From contig NZ_CP019791.1 in the NCBI RefSeq assembly GCF_002007645.1, positions 2,232,001 through 2,296,000 of the forward strand: DNA of 64,000 nt, written 5' to 3'. Of this stretch, positions 15,263 to 25,096 are shown piece by piece (position 1 is the stretch's first letter; every line of letters starts with the position of its first letter). Under the pieces are notes generated by a model that saw only the letters and a program-made list of their open reading frames with translations, was not told the origin of the DNA and made no database searches. This DNA comes from Anaerohalosphaera lusitana. Its GTDB lineage: Bacteria; Planctomycetota; Phycisphaerae; Sedimentisphaerales; Anaerohalosphaeraceae. The translations under genes and the position numbers were made by a program.

Positions 15263-17497
15263 ATGAGAGATGCTTGGGTGAAAGTTGCAGCAGTTTTGCT
15301 GCTCGTTTGTTGCGCGTCGGGTATCACGGCCGCTGAAATGATCTTGCATTATAAGATGGACGAAACCGCAGGTACGCTTATCGATCAGATCGGCGGTGAA
15401 TCAGCGGAGCAAGCCGGTTCGGGGCATTTGTATGGACTTGAATCTCTGGATGGATTGGGTACTGCTGTCGGCCTTGACGCAAATGGGGCCTGGCGTCTGG
15501 ATGTCGACGAATCCGCGGAGCTCAACAACCTTATAAATGACTTTACCGTCACGGCCTGGATATATCTGGACAGCGCAATAGCGTTATCCAAATCGGGTTC
15601 GGGCTCCAATTATCATCGAATCATCGGTGATGATGAACCATGGGACAAAGATGCATGGTCCTTCGGGATTGTCGGCGACGATCTACTATTCACTAAGAAC
15701 GCAATCGTTGACGCCCGATCTGCGGGTGCTTCGGTTCCCTACGATCAGTGGACACATGTTGCCGCGGTTGTTTCACAAACTGAGGGTATCTCCTTCTATA
15801 TTAACGGGCATTATGATTCGACAGTTTTCAACACTGACGACCTCTACCCCGGGGATGAAGTATTCGGCATTGGCAGATCGTACGGCGGTGACCTCGCTCA
15901 ATGGTTTGCCGGCAAACTTGATGAGATTCAGGTCCACACCGATGTGCTGTCGGAACAAACCATCGCTGACATTGCCGGCATCTTAGTGCCTCTCCAGCCT
16001 GTGTTCCCTTCTGACATGTCCGTCAATATCCCTGTAGATTCCGAACCGACTCTGGAGTGGGCCGCAGGTTCCGATCCTGAGATAACTGCACACGTACTTT
16101 ACTTCAGTTCGGACGAAGACTGGGTGACCAATGCAATGCCGACCGATTCTGAGGCTGTTGTCATTGATGTGAATTCTCAATCCTATTGGCACGACAAATC
16201 GCTGAATTCCGCAACCACCTACTATTGGCGCATCGACGAAATTGCGGGCAGTTTGGATGATCCTGATAAACTTGTGACCGGAACTGTTTGGAACTTCACT
16301 ACAGAGTCCGTCCCGGCTCCGCCGTGTATAGGCTATACGCTGAATGGTGACATAGACGGTGACTGCATCGTCGATCTTGACGATCTGCTGCTTCTCGCTC
16401 AGGACTGGCTGTTTACTTCCGACAATTCAAAAACCGATATCGATCATAGCGGTCGCACCGATTACGCTGATCTGTCATTCATAGGCCGTGACTGGCAAAC
16501 GGCTGTCAATAGCAACGACCTTAACCTGATGGTGATATCGGCCCATCCGGATGATGAAGGCATTTTCGGAGGTGGAATTCTGCCGTACTATGCACAGGTC
16601 AAGCAGATTCCCGTTACTTTGCTTGGACTAGTAACCCGGAATCCTGATGGCTCGGACCCGCTCACATCGGGCAGTACAAGTCGCGTCCAGGAACTGCGCA
16701 ATGCAACCGATGTCTATGCCGGCCAGGAGATAGGTTCGGGAATGGATGATCTTTTTGGAAACTATGTGAGCGGAAACATCACACTGGTACCCGCCGGGCT
16801 CATCGATACTGGTTGCTGCAGCAGAACTCCTGATGATTCGTGGTATGACGACGGTGACGGCTGCGGATGGGGAAGCAGTTATGGCGTGACAGAGGTGACA
16901 CCAGGCTACGGAAACATGCTGGAAATGATTGATGGCCGCGCCGCGGTCTGTCGTGTGATCGCACGACAGATCAGATGGTTTCAGCCCGAGGTAGTGGCTG
17001 TGGTGCATGACTTCGAAGGTGATTACGGCCATTCTAATCACATTGCCAGTCTTATCGGCCTGCTGGAAGCATATGAATTGGCAGCGGATCCTGACGTTGA
17101 TATCGATGGGCTCGCTCCATGGACGCCCCAGAAAATATATATTCGAGGCGGGCTATGGGATAATCGGGACGGCATAGCATATCAGGGCATCGTTAGTGAT
17201 GGAGGAATAAATCCTCTCTTTCATGACTATATGGAAGAGCAGAGTATCGATGGATACAGCCCCCGAAACTTTGCGGACTGGGCTCTGAACGAACATGCCT
17301 CGCAAGGCAGTCCCGACGTATCCACAGTTTTTCGTTCAGGTGAACGCTTCGACACCCATCACTCCGAATGGTGGACCCTTTATCGTTCAACGGTTGGCAC
17401 TGATACCGCTTCTACTTTTACAGTAGATGGTGACACAACAAACAGCATTTACGAAAACTGGGCTCGGGGAGATTTCCTCGAAAACATTAACTACTAG
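15263..17497 (+). CDS. Secreted LamG, Fn3-like, dockerin-like and PIG-L/LmbE deacetylase fusion
   Basis: This 744-residue protein has a signal peptide (WVKVAAVLLLVCCASGITAA), a LamG domain (residues about 25-235), a Fn3-like domain (about 245-345) and two dockerin-like EF-hands (about 360-415, IDGDCIVDLDDLLLLAQDWL). The C-terminal PIG-L/LmbE domain (about 420-720) carries AHPDDE (H428, D430, D431) and GHSNH (H590, H593), the expected zinc ligands. PIG-L enzymes remove N-acetyl groups from GlcNAc compounds. AGGAGA lies 7 bases before the ATG at 15263, preferred over the ATG at 15245. The dockerin-like part is internal, which is unusual. An extracellular amino-sugar deacetylase role is inferred. 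Confidence 0.8.
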   Translation: MRDAWVKVAAVLLLVCCASGITAAEMILHYKMDETAGTLIDQIGGESAEQAGSGHLYGLESLDGLGTAVGLDANGAWRLDVDESAELNNLINDFTVTAWIYLDSAIALSKSGSGSNYHRIIGDDEPWDKDAWSFGIVGDDLLFTKNAIVDARSAGASVPYDQWTHVAAVVSQTEGISFYINGHYDSTVFNTDDLYPGDEVFGIGRSYGGDLAQWFAGKLDEIQVHTDVLSEQTIADIAGILVPLQPVFPSDMSVNIPVDSEPTLEWAAGSDPEITAHVLYFSSDEDWVTNAMPTDSEAVVIDVNSQSYWHDKSLNSATTYYWRIDEIAGSLDDPDKLVTGTVWNFTTESVPAPPCIGYTLNGDIDGDCIVDLDDLLLLAQDWLFTSDNSKTDIDHSGRTDYADLSFIGRDWQTAVNSNDLNLMVISAHPDDEGIFGGGILPYYAQVKQIPVTLLGLVTRNPDGSDPLTSGSTSRVQELRNATDVYAGQEIGSGMDDLFGNYVSGNITLVPAGLIDTGCCSRTPDDSWYDDGDGCGWGSSYGVTEVTPGYGNMLEMIDGRAAVCRVIARQIRWFQPEVVAVVHDFEGDYGHSNHIASLIGLLEAYELAADPDVDIDGLAPWTPQKIYIRGGLWDNRDGIAYQGIVSDGGINPLFHDYMEEQSIDGYSPRNFADWALNEHASQGSPDVSTVFRSGERFDTHHSEWWTLYRSTVGTDTASTFTVDGDTTNSIYENWARGDFLENINY

Positions 17498-17601
17498 TGC
17501 TTACGGCCATGCAAGATTAATTCGATCCAGGCGAAATTGATGTACTTCGGTTTGTGTTCTGTGCCTGGTCGATCGTAAAACCAAATAAATTGACTCAATT
17601 T

Positions 17602-17612
17602 GTGAACGGCAG
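17602..17612 (+). promoter_or_regulatory. GTGAACGGCAG, possible half of the conserved element
   Basis: Within the 204-bp gap before the first metalloprotease, GTGAACGGCAG resembles GTGAACGACAG of the 47-bp element. The match is short and could be chance. No other site was recognised in the gap. Confidence 0.2.
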
Positions 17613-17701
17613 AAATGTGTGTGTGAGCAGGCAAAGGCCTGCTAAAAAGTGGTGCTCAAGAAGGATGCAGAAAAAGATTTGTTTTTGTGAAAGGCAGTGT
17701 T

Positions 17702-20700
17702 ATGGAACGGGCATTTAATAAATGGTGTGTGGCGGTTTTAGTTTTATCTGCTTCATCGGTTGCGTTTTCCGCTCCTTCGACCTTGACCCAAATGGTTTCA
17801 GACGGTTCAGAGACCATTACGCTTCAGATGACCTTAGAAAGTGTTCGGGGGAGCTATTTCGAGGTATTGGCGCAGAACAGTTCGGGCAATTACGACATTC
17901 ATACACCTGCGGAAGTGCGTACCTATATTGGTACTGTGGATGAATACCCCGGTGCCATTGCAGCGGGCCTTTTAAAATCTGACGGCAATCTCTGGGCAAG
18001 AGTTTATTTTGACAGAGGTTATACCTGGTATACATTGGGAAGCTCCGTGGTCGGTGGATCGGGTGGTGATACTCCGATATTTGTGATGCCAACGCTCAGT
18101 ACCGTAACTCCGGGACATGCGGGCACAGACACCTATCTCTTCGATCTGGGGATTGATTGTGACTGGCGTTTTTACAGTGGGGTCGGTAACAGCAATGTCG
18201 CCACATGCCTGGAACAGGTTGAGTTTTCAACCGTTCAGCTCAAGGCTATCTATCTTAGAGACGCTCTGATTATTCCGGCGCTTGGACGCGTCATTATTCG
18301 CGCTTCTCAAGCACACTGTCCATATGACGGTACAAGTGGCACAGCTATCCTTGGCCTCGTTCAAGCGGAATGGAACAATAACCATCATGTCATTCGCGAT
18401 CTCGTTGCCTGCGTCACTCCAGCAATCGGAGGAGGTGTAGCCTGGGGTGGACAACAAGTGGGTACTGCTTGGGGTTATACCGTCAATGGGATAAATACAT
18501 GGGATGGCAGTTTTGATGGTGTCATGCGTCATGAGATTGGACACAACTGGGACGTTGATGATTACCATGCCGACAGCCCTGAATACGGCACAATTAATTG
18601 CGGCAACGGTTACGGACGTTTTTCCGGTCCCGAGGTCGAAACAATCTTTAATACGCGTGATGCTAGAATGTCGGTTCTTGACAATCAGGGAACGTACAGC
18701 ACGGTACCTGTCCCTCCTTATGCTGCATTAGACTCTCATGATTGTTATAACCGGGAAGATTATACGTTCGCGCCTTTGTACAACGACTTTGATGCCAATG
18801 GGGAAACTATAAGCCTACATTCGTTTGATCCGGTTTCAAAATTTGGCGGCAGTATCACATTATCTGCGGGAACCGGGCCCGACGGCCTTGATGAGCTGAT
18901 ATACAGTCCCCCGCAGACCGCGAGCGGAATCGATCACTTCTATTACACGATCATCGATTCGGCCGGATCGACCGCCACAGGTGTATTTCTCGCTAGACTG
19001 CCTGATTTAGAACCGTTTGAACTGTATGTTGCCAACAGCGACTTTGAGGCTGGAGGATGGGCTTCCGAATATGGCACTTCGCCTTCCGGCTGGGTTAGCG
19101 ATCCTCCACTAAGTGGTGATCGCAGAGGCAACTATGGCGAATCGCTGGATGGCATTGAGGGAATTGTCGCCGCTCTTCAGGATGCTGGCGGCAATTACTA
19201 CCAGCAGTCACTATTATATGCTGGAAAAGGTCCGATTGACGCAGGGTCAAGTGGCCGCTTTGATATTACGTTTGATTACGGTTACCGCAGAGATGCTACG
19301 ACGAATGGAGATATCAAATTACGAGTGGGTCTTTGGAACAAGACAACTTCAACTGAACTGGCTGGTTACGACCTTGTGATCGGTGATCCAGGTGTAGGAG
19401 CCAATTCCCTTAGCAGAACCACTGTCAATTTGTCTTACGATAATACCGGCCTTAACGGCGACGAACTTGCCCTTAGATTTACGCACACCGGCGATGGCTC
19501 CAGAAGCTGGTCTGCAACGGCACTAATCGACAACGTCGACATTGTTATGCCTGGATCGCCGCAATGGCTTGTTGACCCGGTCAAAGAAAGTAACGGCATC
19601 GTAAACCAGGCATATTGGTCAACAGTGTCAAATGATGCGGTTGACCCTGAAAAGGACTCATTGACATTTATAAAGGTCTCAGGTCCTTCATGGCTCACAA
19701 TCGCCTCTAATGGGGCGCTTAGCGGAACACCCGATGCAAGCGATGTTGGTTTGAATGTCTGGACTGTTGAGGTCACAGATGGGACGAATCCGCCAGTGTC
19801 CGCAACACTGAAGATTACTGTTGATTATGAGGTCTTTCTTGCAAACAAAGGTTTTGAATATAACACGTGGGACTCCAATTATGGAACTTCTCCACAAGGA
19901 TGGCTCAGCGATCCCCCGCTTAGCGGAAACCGCGCAGGTAATTACGGTGAAACGATTATTGGCCTCCCTGGAACGGTTGCCGCTCTTCAGGATGCGGGCG
20001 CAAATTACTACCAGCAGGCACTTACTAATTCCAGCCAAGGTAACCTTGATGCCGGTACATCCAGCAAATACGCTGTTACATTCGACTATGGTTACCGCAG
20101 AGATGTAACGACTAACGGAGATATAGTTTTGAGAGTGGCTCTTTGGGATACGACTGCTTCAACTGAACTGGCTGGTTCTGACCTGATTATTATTGATCCG
20201 GGCCCGGGTGCTAATTTCCTCAGCAGGGCAACTGTCAATCTTTCATATGACAACACAGGCCTCGAAGGCCATGGACTTGCGGTACGCTTTACTTACGCAG
20301 ACAAGGGATACAGAGGCTGGTCAGCGACAGCATTGCTTAACAATGTTACTGTTGGAATTCCTGACTTCACACCGCCCGAAGCCCCCACGGGTCTTTTAAC
20401 TGTGACAAGCGGCGGAACTGTCAGCCTTGACTGGAATGACAGCAACGCGGATGGCGTGGCCGCTTTCAATATTTATCGCAGTGAGTTGCAGGACGGATTA
20501 TTTGCAAAAATTGCCGCAGCTCCCGTAAGTTATTATGAAGACAGCGGTCTTATAGAAGGCAAGACATACTTCTATTATGTAACCGCTTTGGATAAATCTT
20601 ACAACGAATCCGCCGAATCGAACAAGGCCTACGCCAGCCTTCGCACACCAGGTGACCTCGACGGAGACGGACGTGTTGACTTTGCCGACCTCAGTCTATT

Positions 20701-20818
20701 CGCCGGCAACTGGCTTGCAACCGATTGCTGGTACTGCGATGGCGCCGACCTCGACAGTAACGGGCGGGTAGACTTCGATGATCTGACAATACTGGCCGAA
20801 AACTGGCTGAGTGAATAA
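17702..20818 (+). CDS. Secreted metzincin-like metalloprotease with binding modules and dockerin-like tail
   Basis: This 1038-residue protein has a signal peptide (to about residue 25), a prodomain-like region and a zincin domain with H277-E-I-G-H281-N-W-D-V-D-D287. This fits the metzincin HExxHxxGxxH/D frame, with D287 as the possible third zinc ligand and D284 where glycine is expected. A cadherin/Ig-like part (about 340-435) leads to two NGDF modules (about 438-620, 715-895) separated by a putative-Ig domain, then Fn3 (about 900-985) and paired dockerin-like EF-hands (LDGDGRVDFADLSLFAGNWL). It probably digests proteins or glycoproteins outside the cell. ATG 17702 is preferred over GTG 17687. 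Confidence 0.75.
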   Translation: MERAFNKWCVAVLVLSASSVAFSAPSTLTQMVSDGSETITLQMTLESVRGSYFEVLAQNSSGNYDIHTPAEVRTYIGTVDEYPGAIAAGLLKSDGNLWARVYFDRGYTWYTLGSSVVGGSGGDTPIFVMPTLSTVTPGHAGTDTYLFDLGIDCDWRFYSGVGNSNVATCLEQVEFSTVQLKAIYLRDALIIPALGRVIIRASQAHCPYDGTSGTAILGLVQAEWNNNHHVIRDLVACVTPAIGGGVAWGGQQVGTAWGYTVNGINTWDGSFDGVMRHEIGHNWDVDDYHADSPEYGTINCGNGYGRFSGPEVETIFNTRDARMSVLDNQGTYSTVPVPPYAALDSHDCYNREDYTFAPLYNDFDANGETISLHSFDPVSKFGGSITLSAGTGPDGLDELIYSPPQTASGIDHFYYTIIDSAGSTATGVFLARLPDLEPFELYVANSDFEAGGWASEYGTSPSGWVSDPPLSGDRRGNYGESLDGIEGIVAALQDAGGNYYQQSLLYAGKGPIDAGSSGRFDITFDYGYRRDATTNGDIKLRVGLWNKTTSTELAGYDLVIGDPGVGANSLSRTTVNLSYDNTGLNGDELALRFTHTGDGSRSWSATALIDNVDIVMPGSPQWLVDPVKESNGIVNQAYWSTVSNDAVDPEKDSLTFIKVSGPSWLTIASNGALSGTPDASDVGLNVWTVEVTDGTNPPVSATLKITVDYEVFLANKGFEYNTWDSNYGTSPQGWLSDPPLSGNRAGNYGETIIGLPGTVAALQDAGANYYQQALTNSSQGNLDAGTSSKYAVTFDYGYRRDVTTNGDIVLRVALWDTTASTELAGSDLIIIDPGPGANFLSRATVNLSYDNTGLEGHGLAVRFTYADKGYRGWSATALLNNVTVGIPDFTPPEAPTGLLTVTSGGTVSLDWNDSNADGVAAFNIYRSELQDGLFAKIAAAPVSYYEDSGLIEGKTYFYYVTALDKSYNESAESNKAYASLRTPGDLDGDGRVDFADLSLFAGNWLATDCWYCDGADLDSNGRVDFDDLTILAENWLSE

Positions 20819-20840
20819 AGCTTACAAGTAAAGTAAGCTT
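20818..20840 (+). terminator. Hairpin overlapping the metalloprotease stop codon
   Basis: AAGCTTAC and GTAAGCTT pair perfectly around a 7-base loop, starting in the TAA stop codon. No T-run follows, so it may be a weak terminator or mRNA 3' structure. Confidence 0.4.
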
Positions 20841-21172
20841 CTTATACTGCGGGCACCATTCCAAAGGTGAATACTCTATCAGGCCCGGACGCTACCGTTG
20901 TGTCCATCGCGCATACGGACACAACAGGAGGATTTTGTGAAAGCGGGCTCGGAGGGACACTCGCGAGAATATGAAATATTAGCGCGAAAGGTAGCGGCCA
21001 TTGATAAAGAAGGTGGAGAACAGAATCTTGCATCAATGCTTTTTTTATAAGCAATTGGGCAGGTTCAAATTCGGTTAGATATACCTGCAGCAGGTTATAT
21101 GTGCGCTGTTGCAGGCTAATACAAAGTGATTCATTATCATAGGGGGATGACACATTTGCAGGAGAGACCATT
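20841..21172. other. Intergenic region between tandem proteases, with inverted repeat
   Basis: The stretch contains a perfect 9-bp inverted repeat, GTTGTGTCC (20897-20905) and GGACACAAC (20917-20925), 11 bases apart. It could be an operator or an RNA hairpin. A 38-codon frame (GTG 20937, AGGAGG upstream) ends at 21053 and matches nothing I recognise. Short coding-like stretches in other frames suggest decayed gene DNA. Confidence 0.35.
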
Positions 21173-24100
21173 ATGAAACACACTATTAATCATAAGTTCG
21201 CTATGGTTTTAGTTTTATTAGCTTCGTCTTTTGCGTTTTCCGCACCTGCAACCTTGACCCAAACGGTTTCTGACGGTTCAGAAACCATTACGCTTAGGAT
21301 GACTTTAGAGAGTGTACGGGGCTCCTATTTTGAGGTCCTGATGCAGAACAGTTCTGGCACTTACGATATTCATACACCTGCCGAAGTGAGTACATACCTG
21401 GGCACGGTAGATGAGTACCCCGGTGCAATTGCTGCGGGCCTGTTGAAATCTGACGGCAGTCTCTGGGCAAGAGTTTATTTTGACAGAGGTTATACCTGGT
21501 ATACATTGGGAAGCTCTAAGGTTGGGGAATCAGGGGCTGATACTCCAATATTTGCGATGCCAACGCTCAGTACTGTGACGCCTGGACATGCGGGCACTGA
21601 CACCTATCTGTTTGATCTTGGAATTGATTGTGACTGGCGTTTTTACAGTGGTGTCGGAAACAGCAATGTAGCCACGTGTCTTGAACAGGTTGAATTTTCA
21701 ACCGTGCAGCTCAAGGCTATCTACCTCAGAGACGCCCTCATTATTCCGGAGCTTGGACGTGTAATCATTCGAGCTTCTCAAGCACACTGTCCATATGACG
21801 GTACAAGCGGCACCGCGATTCTTGGTCTCGTTCAAACGGAATGGGAAACAAACCATACAGACGCAAATCGCGATCTCGTCGCCTGTGCCACCCCAGATAT
21901 AGGAGGAGGTGTTGCCTGGGGCGGACAACAAGTGGGTACTTCCCACGGTTATTCCGTCAATGGGATAAATACATGGGATGGGAGTTTTGATGGTGTTATG
22001 CGCCATGAGATTGGACACAACTGGGACGTTGATGATTATCATGCCGGCAGCCCTGAATACGGTACAATAAACTGCGGCAATGGCTATTCACGTTTTTCCG
22101 GTCCTGAGGTCGAAACAATCCTTAATACGCGTGATGCAAAAATGTCAGTCCTGGACAACCAGGGAACGTATAGTACAATTGCTGTCCCCCCGTATGCTGC
22201 ATTGGACTCTCACGATTGTTATAAACGGCAAGATTACACCTTCGCGCCACTGCATAATGACTTTGATGCCAACGGAGAAACGATAAGCCTGCTTTCGTTT
22301 GATTCGACTTCAAAATTTGGCGGCAGTATTACATTATCTGCCGGCACCGGTCCAGGCGGCATTGATGAGCTGATCTACAGTCCCCCGCAGACCGCGAGCG
22401 GAATCGACCATTTCTATTACACGATAATCGATTCGGCCGGATCGACCGCGACAGGCGTGTTTCTCGCTAAACTGCCTGATTTGGAACCGTTTGAACTGTA
22501 TGTTGCTAACAGCGACTTTGAGGCTGGAGGATGGGCTTCCGAATATGGCACTTCGCCTTCCGGCTGGGTTAGCGATCCTCCTTTGACAGGTTCAGGTGCA
22601 GGCAACTATGGACAGACGATGCCGGATTTGACAGGAATTCAGGCCGCATTGCAGGATGTAGGAGGCAATTACTATCAACAGGTAATTGATTATAGCGGTG
22701 CCGGAGCAGTTGACGCGGGCACAGAAGATGAATATGCGGTAACTTTTGACTATGGTTATCGAAGAGATGCAACGACCAACGGCGATATCACTTTAAGAGT
22801 CGCACTTTGGGATACAACGGCATCGACCGAACTGGTTGGCTACGATTTGGTCATCACAGATCCAGGCGTTGGAATAAATTCATTGAGCACTACGACGATC
22901 AACCTAGCCTATGACAATACTGCTCTTAGTGGTCATGAACTGGCTGTCCGCTTTACACACGCTGGAAACGGCACCAGAACCTGGTCTGCGACGGCCTTAA
23001 TTGATAACGTCAGTATTGTCAGCCCTGGCCAGCCAGGCTGGTACACGGATCCTGTTGTTGAAGTAGGAGCGCTGGACAATACAGCTTACAGCTCTTCATT
23101 GGCCGATGATGCTGCTGACCCTGAAAACGACCCATTGACATTTACAAAGGTTACAGGTCCTGCATGGCTGACAGTCGCGTCTAATGGAGACCTTAGCGGA
23201 ACACCCAGTGCAAGCGATATCGGTTTGAATGTCTGGACGGTTGAGGTTACCGATGGCACCAATCCTCCTGTTCCTGCAGAACTGCATATTACAGTCAGCT
23301 ACAAGGTGACTGTTTTAAACGGTGGTTTTGAAAGCAATACATGGTATTCAGAACAGGGCACCTCACCTGCAAACTGGATAAGTGATCCCCCGTTGAGCGG
23401 TTCAGTCTCTGGCAATTATGGCCAGAGCATGCCTGATTTGACAGGTATCCAGGCCGCACTTCAGGATGTTGGCGGCAATTACTATCAACAGGGCCTCACA
23501 GATTCCAGCTTGGGCACGATCGATGCTGGTTTTGCAGGTGAATATACAGTAACCTTTGATTACGGCTACCGACGCGATGCGGTAACAAATGGTGAAATAC
23601 CGTTGAGAGTGGCGCTTTGGGATACGACCACATCCACTGAACTGGCCGCATCGAAAGTATATATAAGTGATCCCGGTGTAGGTACCAATTCTCTCACGCG
23701 AACTTCGCTAAATCTGTCATACGACAACACCGGACTTAGTGGCGATGGGTTGGCGGTGAGAATTACATACGCTGACAGCGGTTACCGAACCTACTATGCC
23801 ACGGCACTTATCGACAATGTTGCTGTCGGGATTACAATCGATGACACAACGCCCCCGGCCGCTCCGACAGGTTTGACAGCGACACCGGGCGATGCAACTG
23901 TGACCCTTGACTGGGACGACAACAGCGAGACCGATTTGGCCAGTTACAATGTCTATCGCAGCACAACCAGCGGCACCGGATATGCCATTTTAGCCCAAGG
24001 TTTGCCCACCAGCGATTACACGGATAACTCGGTCTCAAACGGAACGACTTACTACTATGTTGCGACAGCAGTAGATACCAGCAATAATAAGTCGGCCTAC

Positions 24101-24445
24101 TCAAGTCAAGTCTCAGCGACACCTCAAGCACAGCAGACAACGATGTACGTGCAGGCGATTGATCTGACTGTTGTTCAAGCTGGCGGTCCAAACCATAAAG
24201 GTCAAGCCATAGTGACAATTTACGACAATAATGCTCAGCCGCTCAGTGGAGCGACGGTCTATGGCACATTCACCGGCGACTACAACGAATCTGGTTCGAC
24301 CGTGACTGATAGCAATGGCCAGGCAATGATGACCACTTCATCCAAAGCCAGAAATCCCAGCTTCACGTTCACGGTAGACGACGTGACAGCATCGGGATAC
24401 ACCTATGATGCTGCTTCAAATGTTCAAACCAGTGAGACTTACTAA
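21173..24445 (+). CDS. Second tandem metzincin-like metalloprotease, Ig-like C-terminus
   Basis: This 1090-residue paralogue of the preceding protein keeps the same order: signal peptide (to FAFSAPA), prodomain-like region, zincin domain with H278-E-I-G-H282 and the same NWDVDD continuation, cadherin/Ig-like part, NGDF module, putative-Ig domain, NGDF module and Fn3 domain. It has no dockerin-like tail. The last 100 residues form a bacterial Ig-like domain (VTIYDNNAQPLSGATVYGTF). It was therefore duplicated and then had its C-terminus exchanged. AGGAG lies 8-10 bases before the ATG. Regions such as 22480-22580 are almost identical to 19015-19105, pointing to gene conversion. Confidence 0.75.
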   Translation: MKHTINHKFAMVLVLLASSFAFSAPATLTQTVSDGSETITLRMTLESVRGSYFEVLMQNSSGTYDIHTPAEVSTYLGTVDEYPGAIAAGLLKSDGSLWARVYFDRGYTWYTLGSSKVGESGADTPIFAMPTLSTVTPGHAGTDTYLFDLGIDCDWRFYSGVGNSNVATCLEQVEFSTVQLKAIYLRDALIIPELGRVIIRASQAHCPYDGTSGTAILGLVQTEWETNHTDANRDLVACATPDIGGGVAWGGQQVGTSHGYSVNGINTWDGSFDGVMRHEIGHNWDVDDYHAGSPEYGTINCGNGYSRFSGPEVETILNTRDAKMSVLDNQGTYSTIAVPPYAALDSHDCYKRQDYTFAPLHNDFDANGETISLLSFDSTSKFGGSITLSAGTGPGGIDELIYSPPQTASGIDHFYYTIIDSAGSTATGVFLAKLPDLEPFELYVANSDFEAGGWASEYGTSPSGWVSDPPLTGSGAGNYGQTMPDLTGIQAALQDVGGNYYQQVIDYSGAGAVDAGTEDEYAVTFDYGYRRDATTNGDITLRVALWDTTASTELVGYDLVITDPGVGINSLSTTTINLAYDNTALSGHELAVRFTHAGNGTRTWSATALIDNVSIVSPGQPGWYTDPVVEVGALDNTAYSSSLADDAADPENDPLTFTKVTGPAWLTVASNGDLSGTPSASDIGLNVWTVEVTDGTNPPVPAELHITVSYKVTVLNGGFESNTWYSEQGTSPANWISDPPLSGSVSGNYGQSMPDLTGIQAALQDVGGNYYQQGLTDSSLGTIDAGFAGEYTVTFDYGYRRDAVTNGEIPLRVALWDTTTSTELAASKVYISDPGVGTNSLTRTSLNLSYDNTGLSGDGLAVRITYADSGYRTYYATALIDNVAVGITIDDTTPPAAPTGLTATPGDATVTLDWDDNSETDLASYNVYRSTTSGTGYAILAQGLPTSDYTDNSVSNGTTYYYVATAVDTSNNKSAYSSQVSATPQAQQTTMYVQAIDLTVVQAGGPNHKGQAIVTIYDNNAQPLSGATVYGTFTGDYNESGSTVTDSNGQAMMTTSSKARNPSFTFTVDDVTASGYTYDAASNVQTSETY

Positions 24446-24471
24446 ACCTAATTGCAGTTAGTTAATTACTG

Positions 24472-24505
24472 GGTGGGCCGGTTTCGCAATCGGCCCACCT
24501 CTTAC
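24472..24505 (+). terminator. Rho-independent-type hairpin after second protease
   Basis: A 9-bp perfect stem (GGTGGGCCG / CGGCCCACC) with a 10-base loop is followed by TCTTACTATT. It closes the tandem protease region before the transposase remnant. Confidence 0.7.
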
Positions 24506-24673
24506 TATTGTTGATTGGAAAATATGTTTAAAATGGTTGCTAAACTAATCTTCAGCAAGTACTTTGTGAAGCCATGTTTTGCCATCTGTGAACACTGTTC
24601 TTTTGGGATTTGGACCATACTGTGCCGTAAGCTTAGTGAAAATCAACAACGAACAGAAAGGAAGGACCTTAAG

Positions 24674-25096
24674 ATGCAAAAGAATGAATCGACAAACAAC
24701 GAGCAGAACTTGAATGGCGTTATTATAATCAATCGCACTCAGATCAAGGATTACCTCGGCGGCATGGTCCGCCAGAACGTCGAAGAAACGCTCAACGCCA
24801 TGCTGGATGCAGAGGCGGATCAGTTGTGCAACGCCAGGCGGTATGAACACACCGACAAGCGTACCGACGCTAGATCCGGCCATTACAAACGCAAGCTGCA
24901 GACCCGCACCGGCCAGGTGGAACTGAAGATGCCCAAGCTTCGAAAGACCACATTTGAAACGGCCATAATCGAACGCTGGCAGATCGAGCTGTTCTTTAAG
25001 ACGATCAAGCAGAATTTCAAGATAAAGACTTTCGTCGGTGACCTGCCCCCATGGGGGCACCCCCAGAGAACATTAACTCGTGCAAAGGTAGCCTAA
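24674..25096 (+). pseudogene. Chimeric transposase remnant (IS256-type front, IS4-type tail)
   Basis: The frame starts MQKNESTNNEQ after GGAAGGACCTTAAG. Residues about 20-95 match the N-terminus of IS256-family (mutator) transposases: MVRQNVEETLNAMLDAEADQL, then RTDARSGHYKRKLQTRTGQV. The sequence then jumps directly to RWQIELFFKTIKQNFKIKTF, the C-terminal signature of IS4-type transposases. Neither catalytic core is complete, so the product cannot transpose. The downstream 16-bp palindrome TGCCCCCATGGGGGCA (25044-25059) lies inside the tail. It marks a site of past insertion and recombination between the two halves of the window. Confidence 0.75.
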
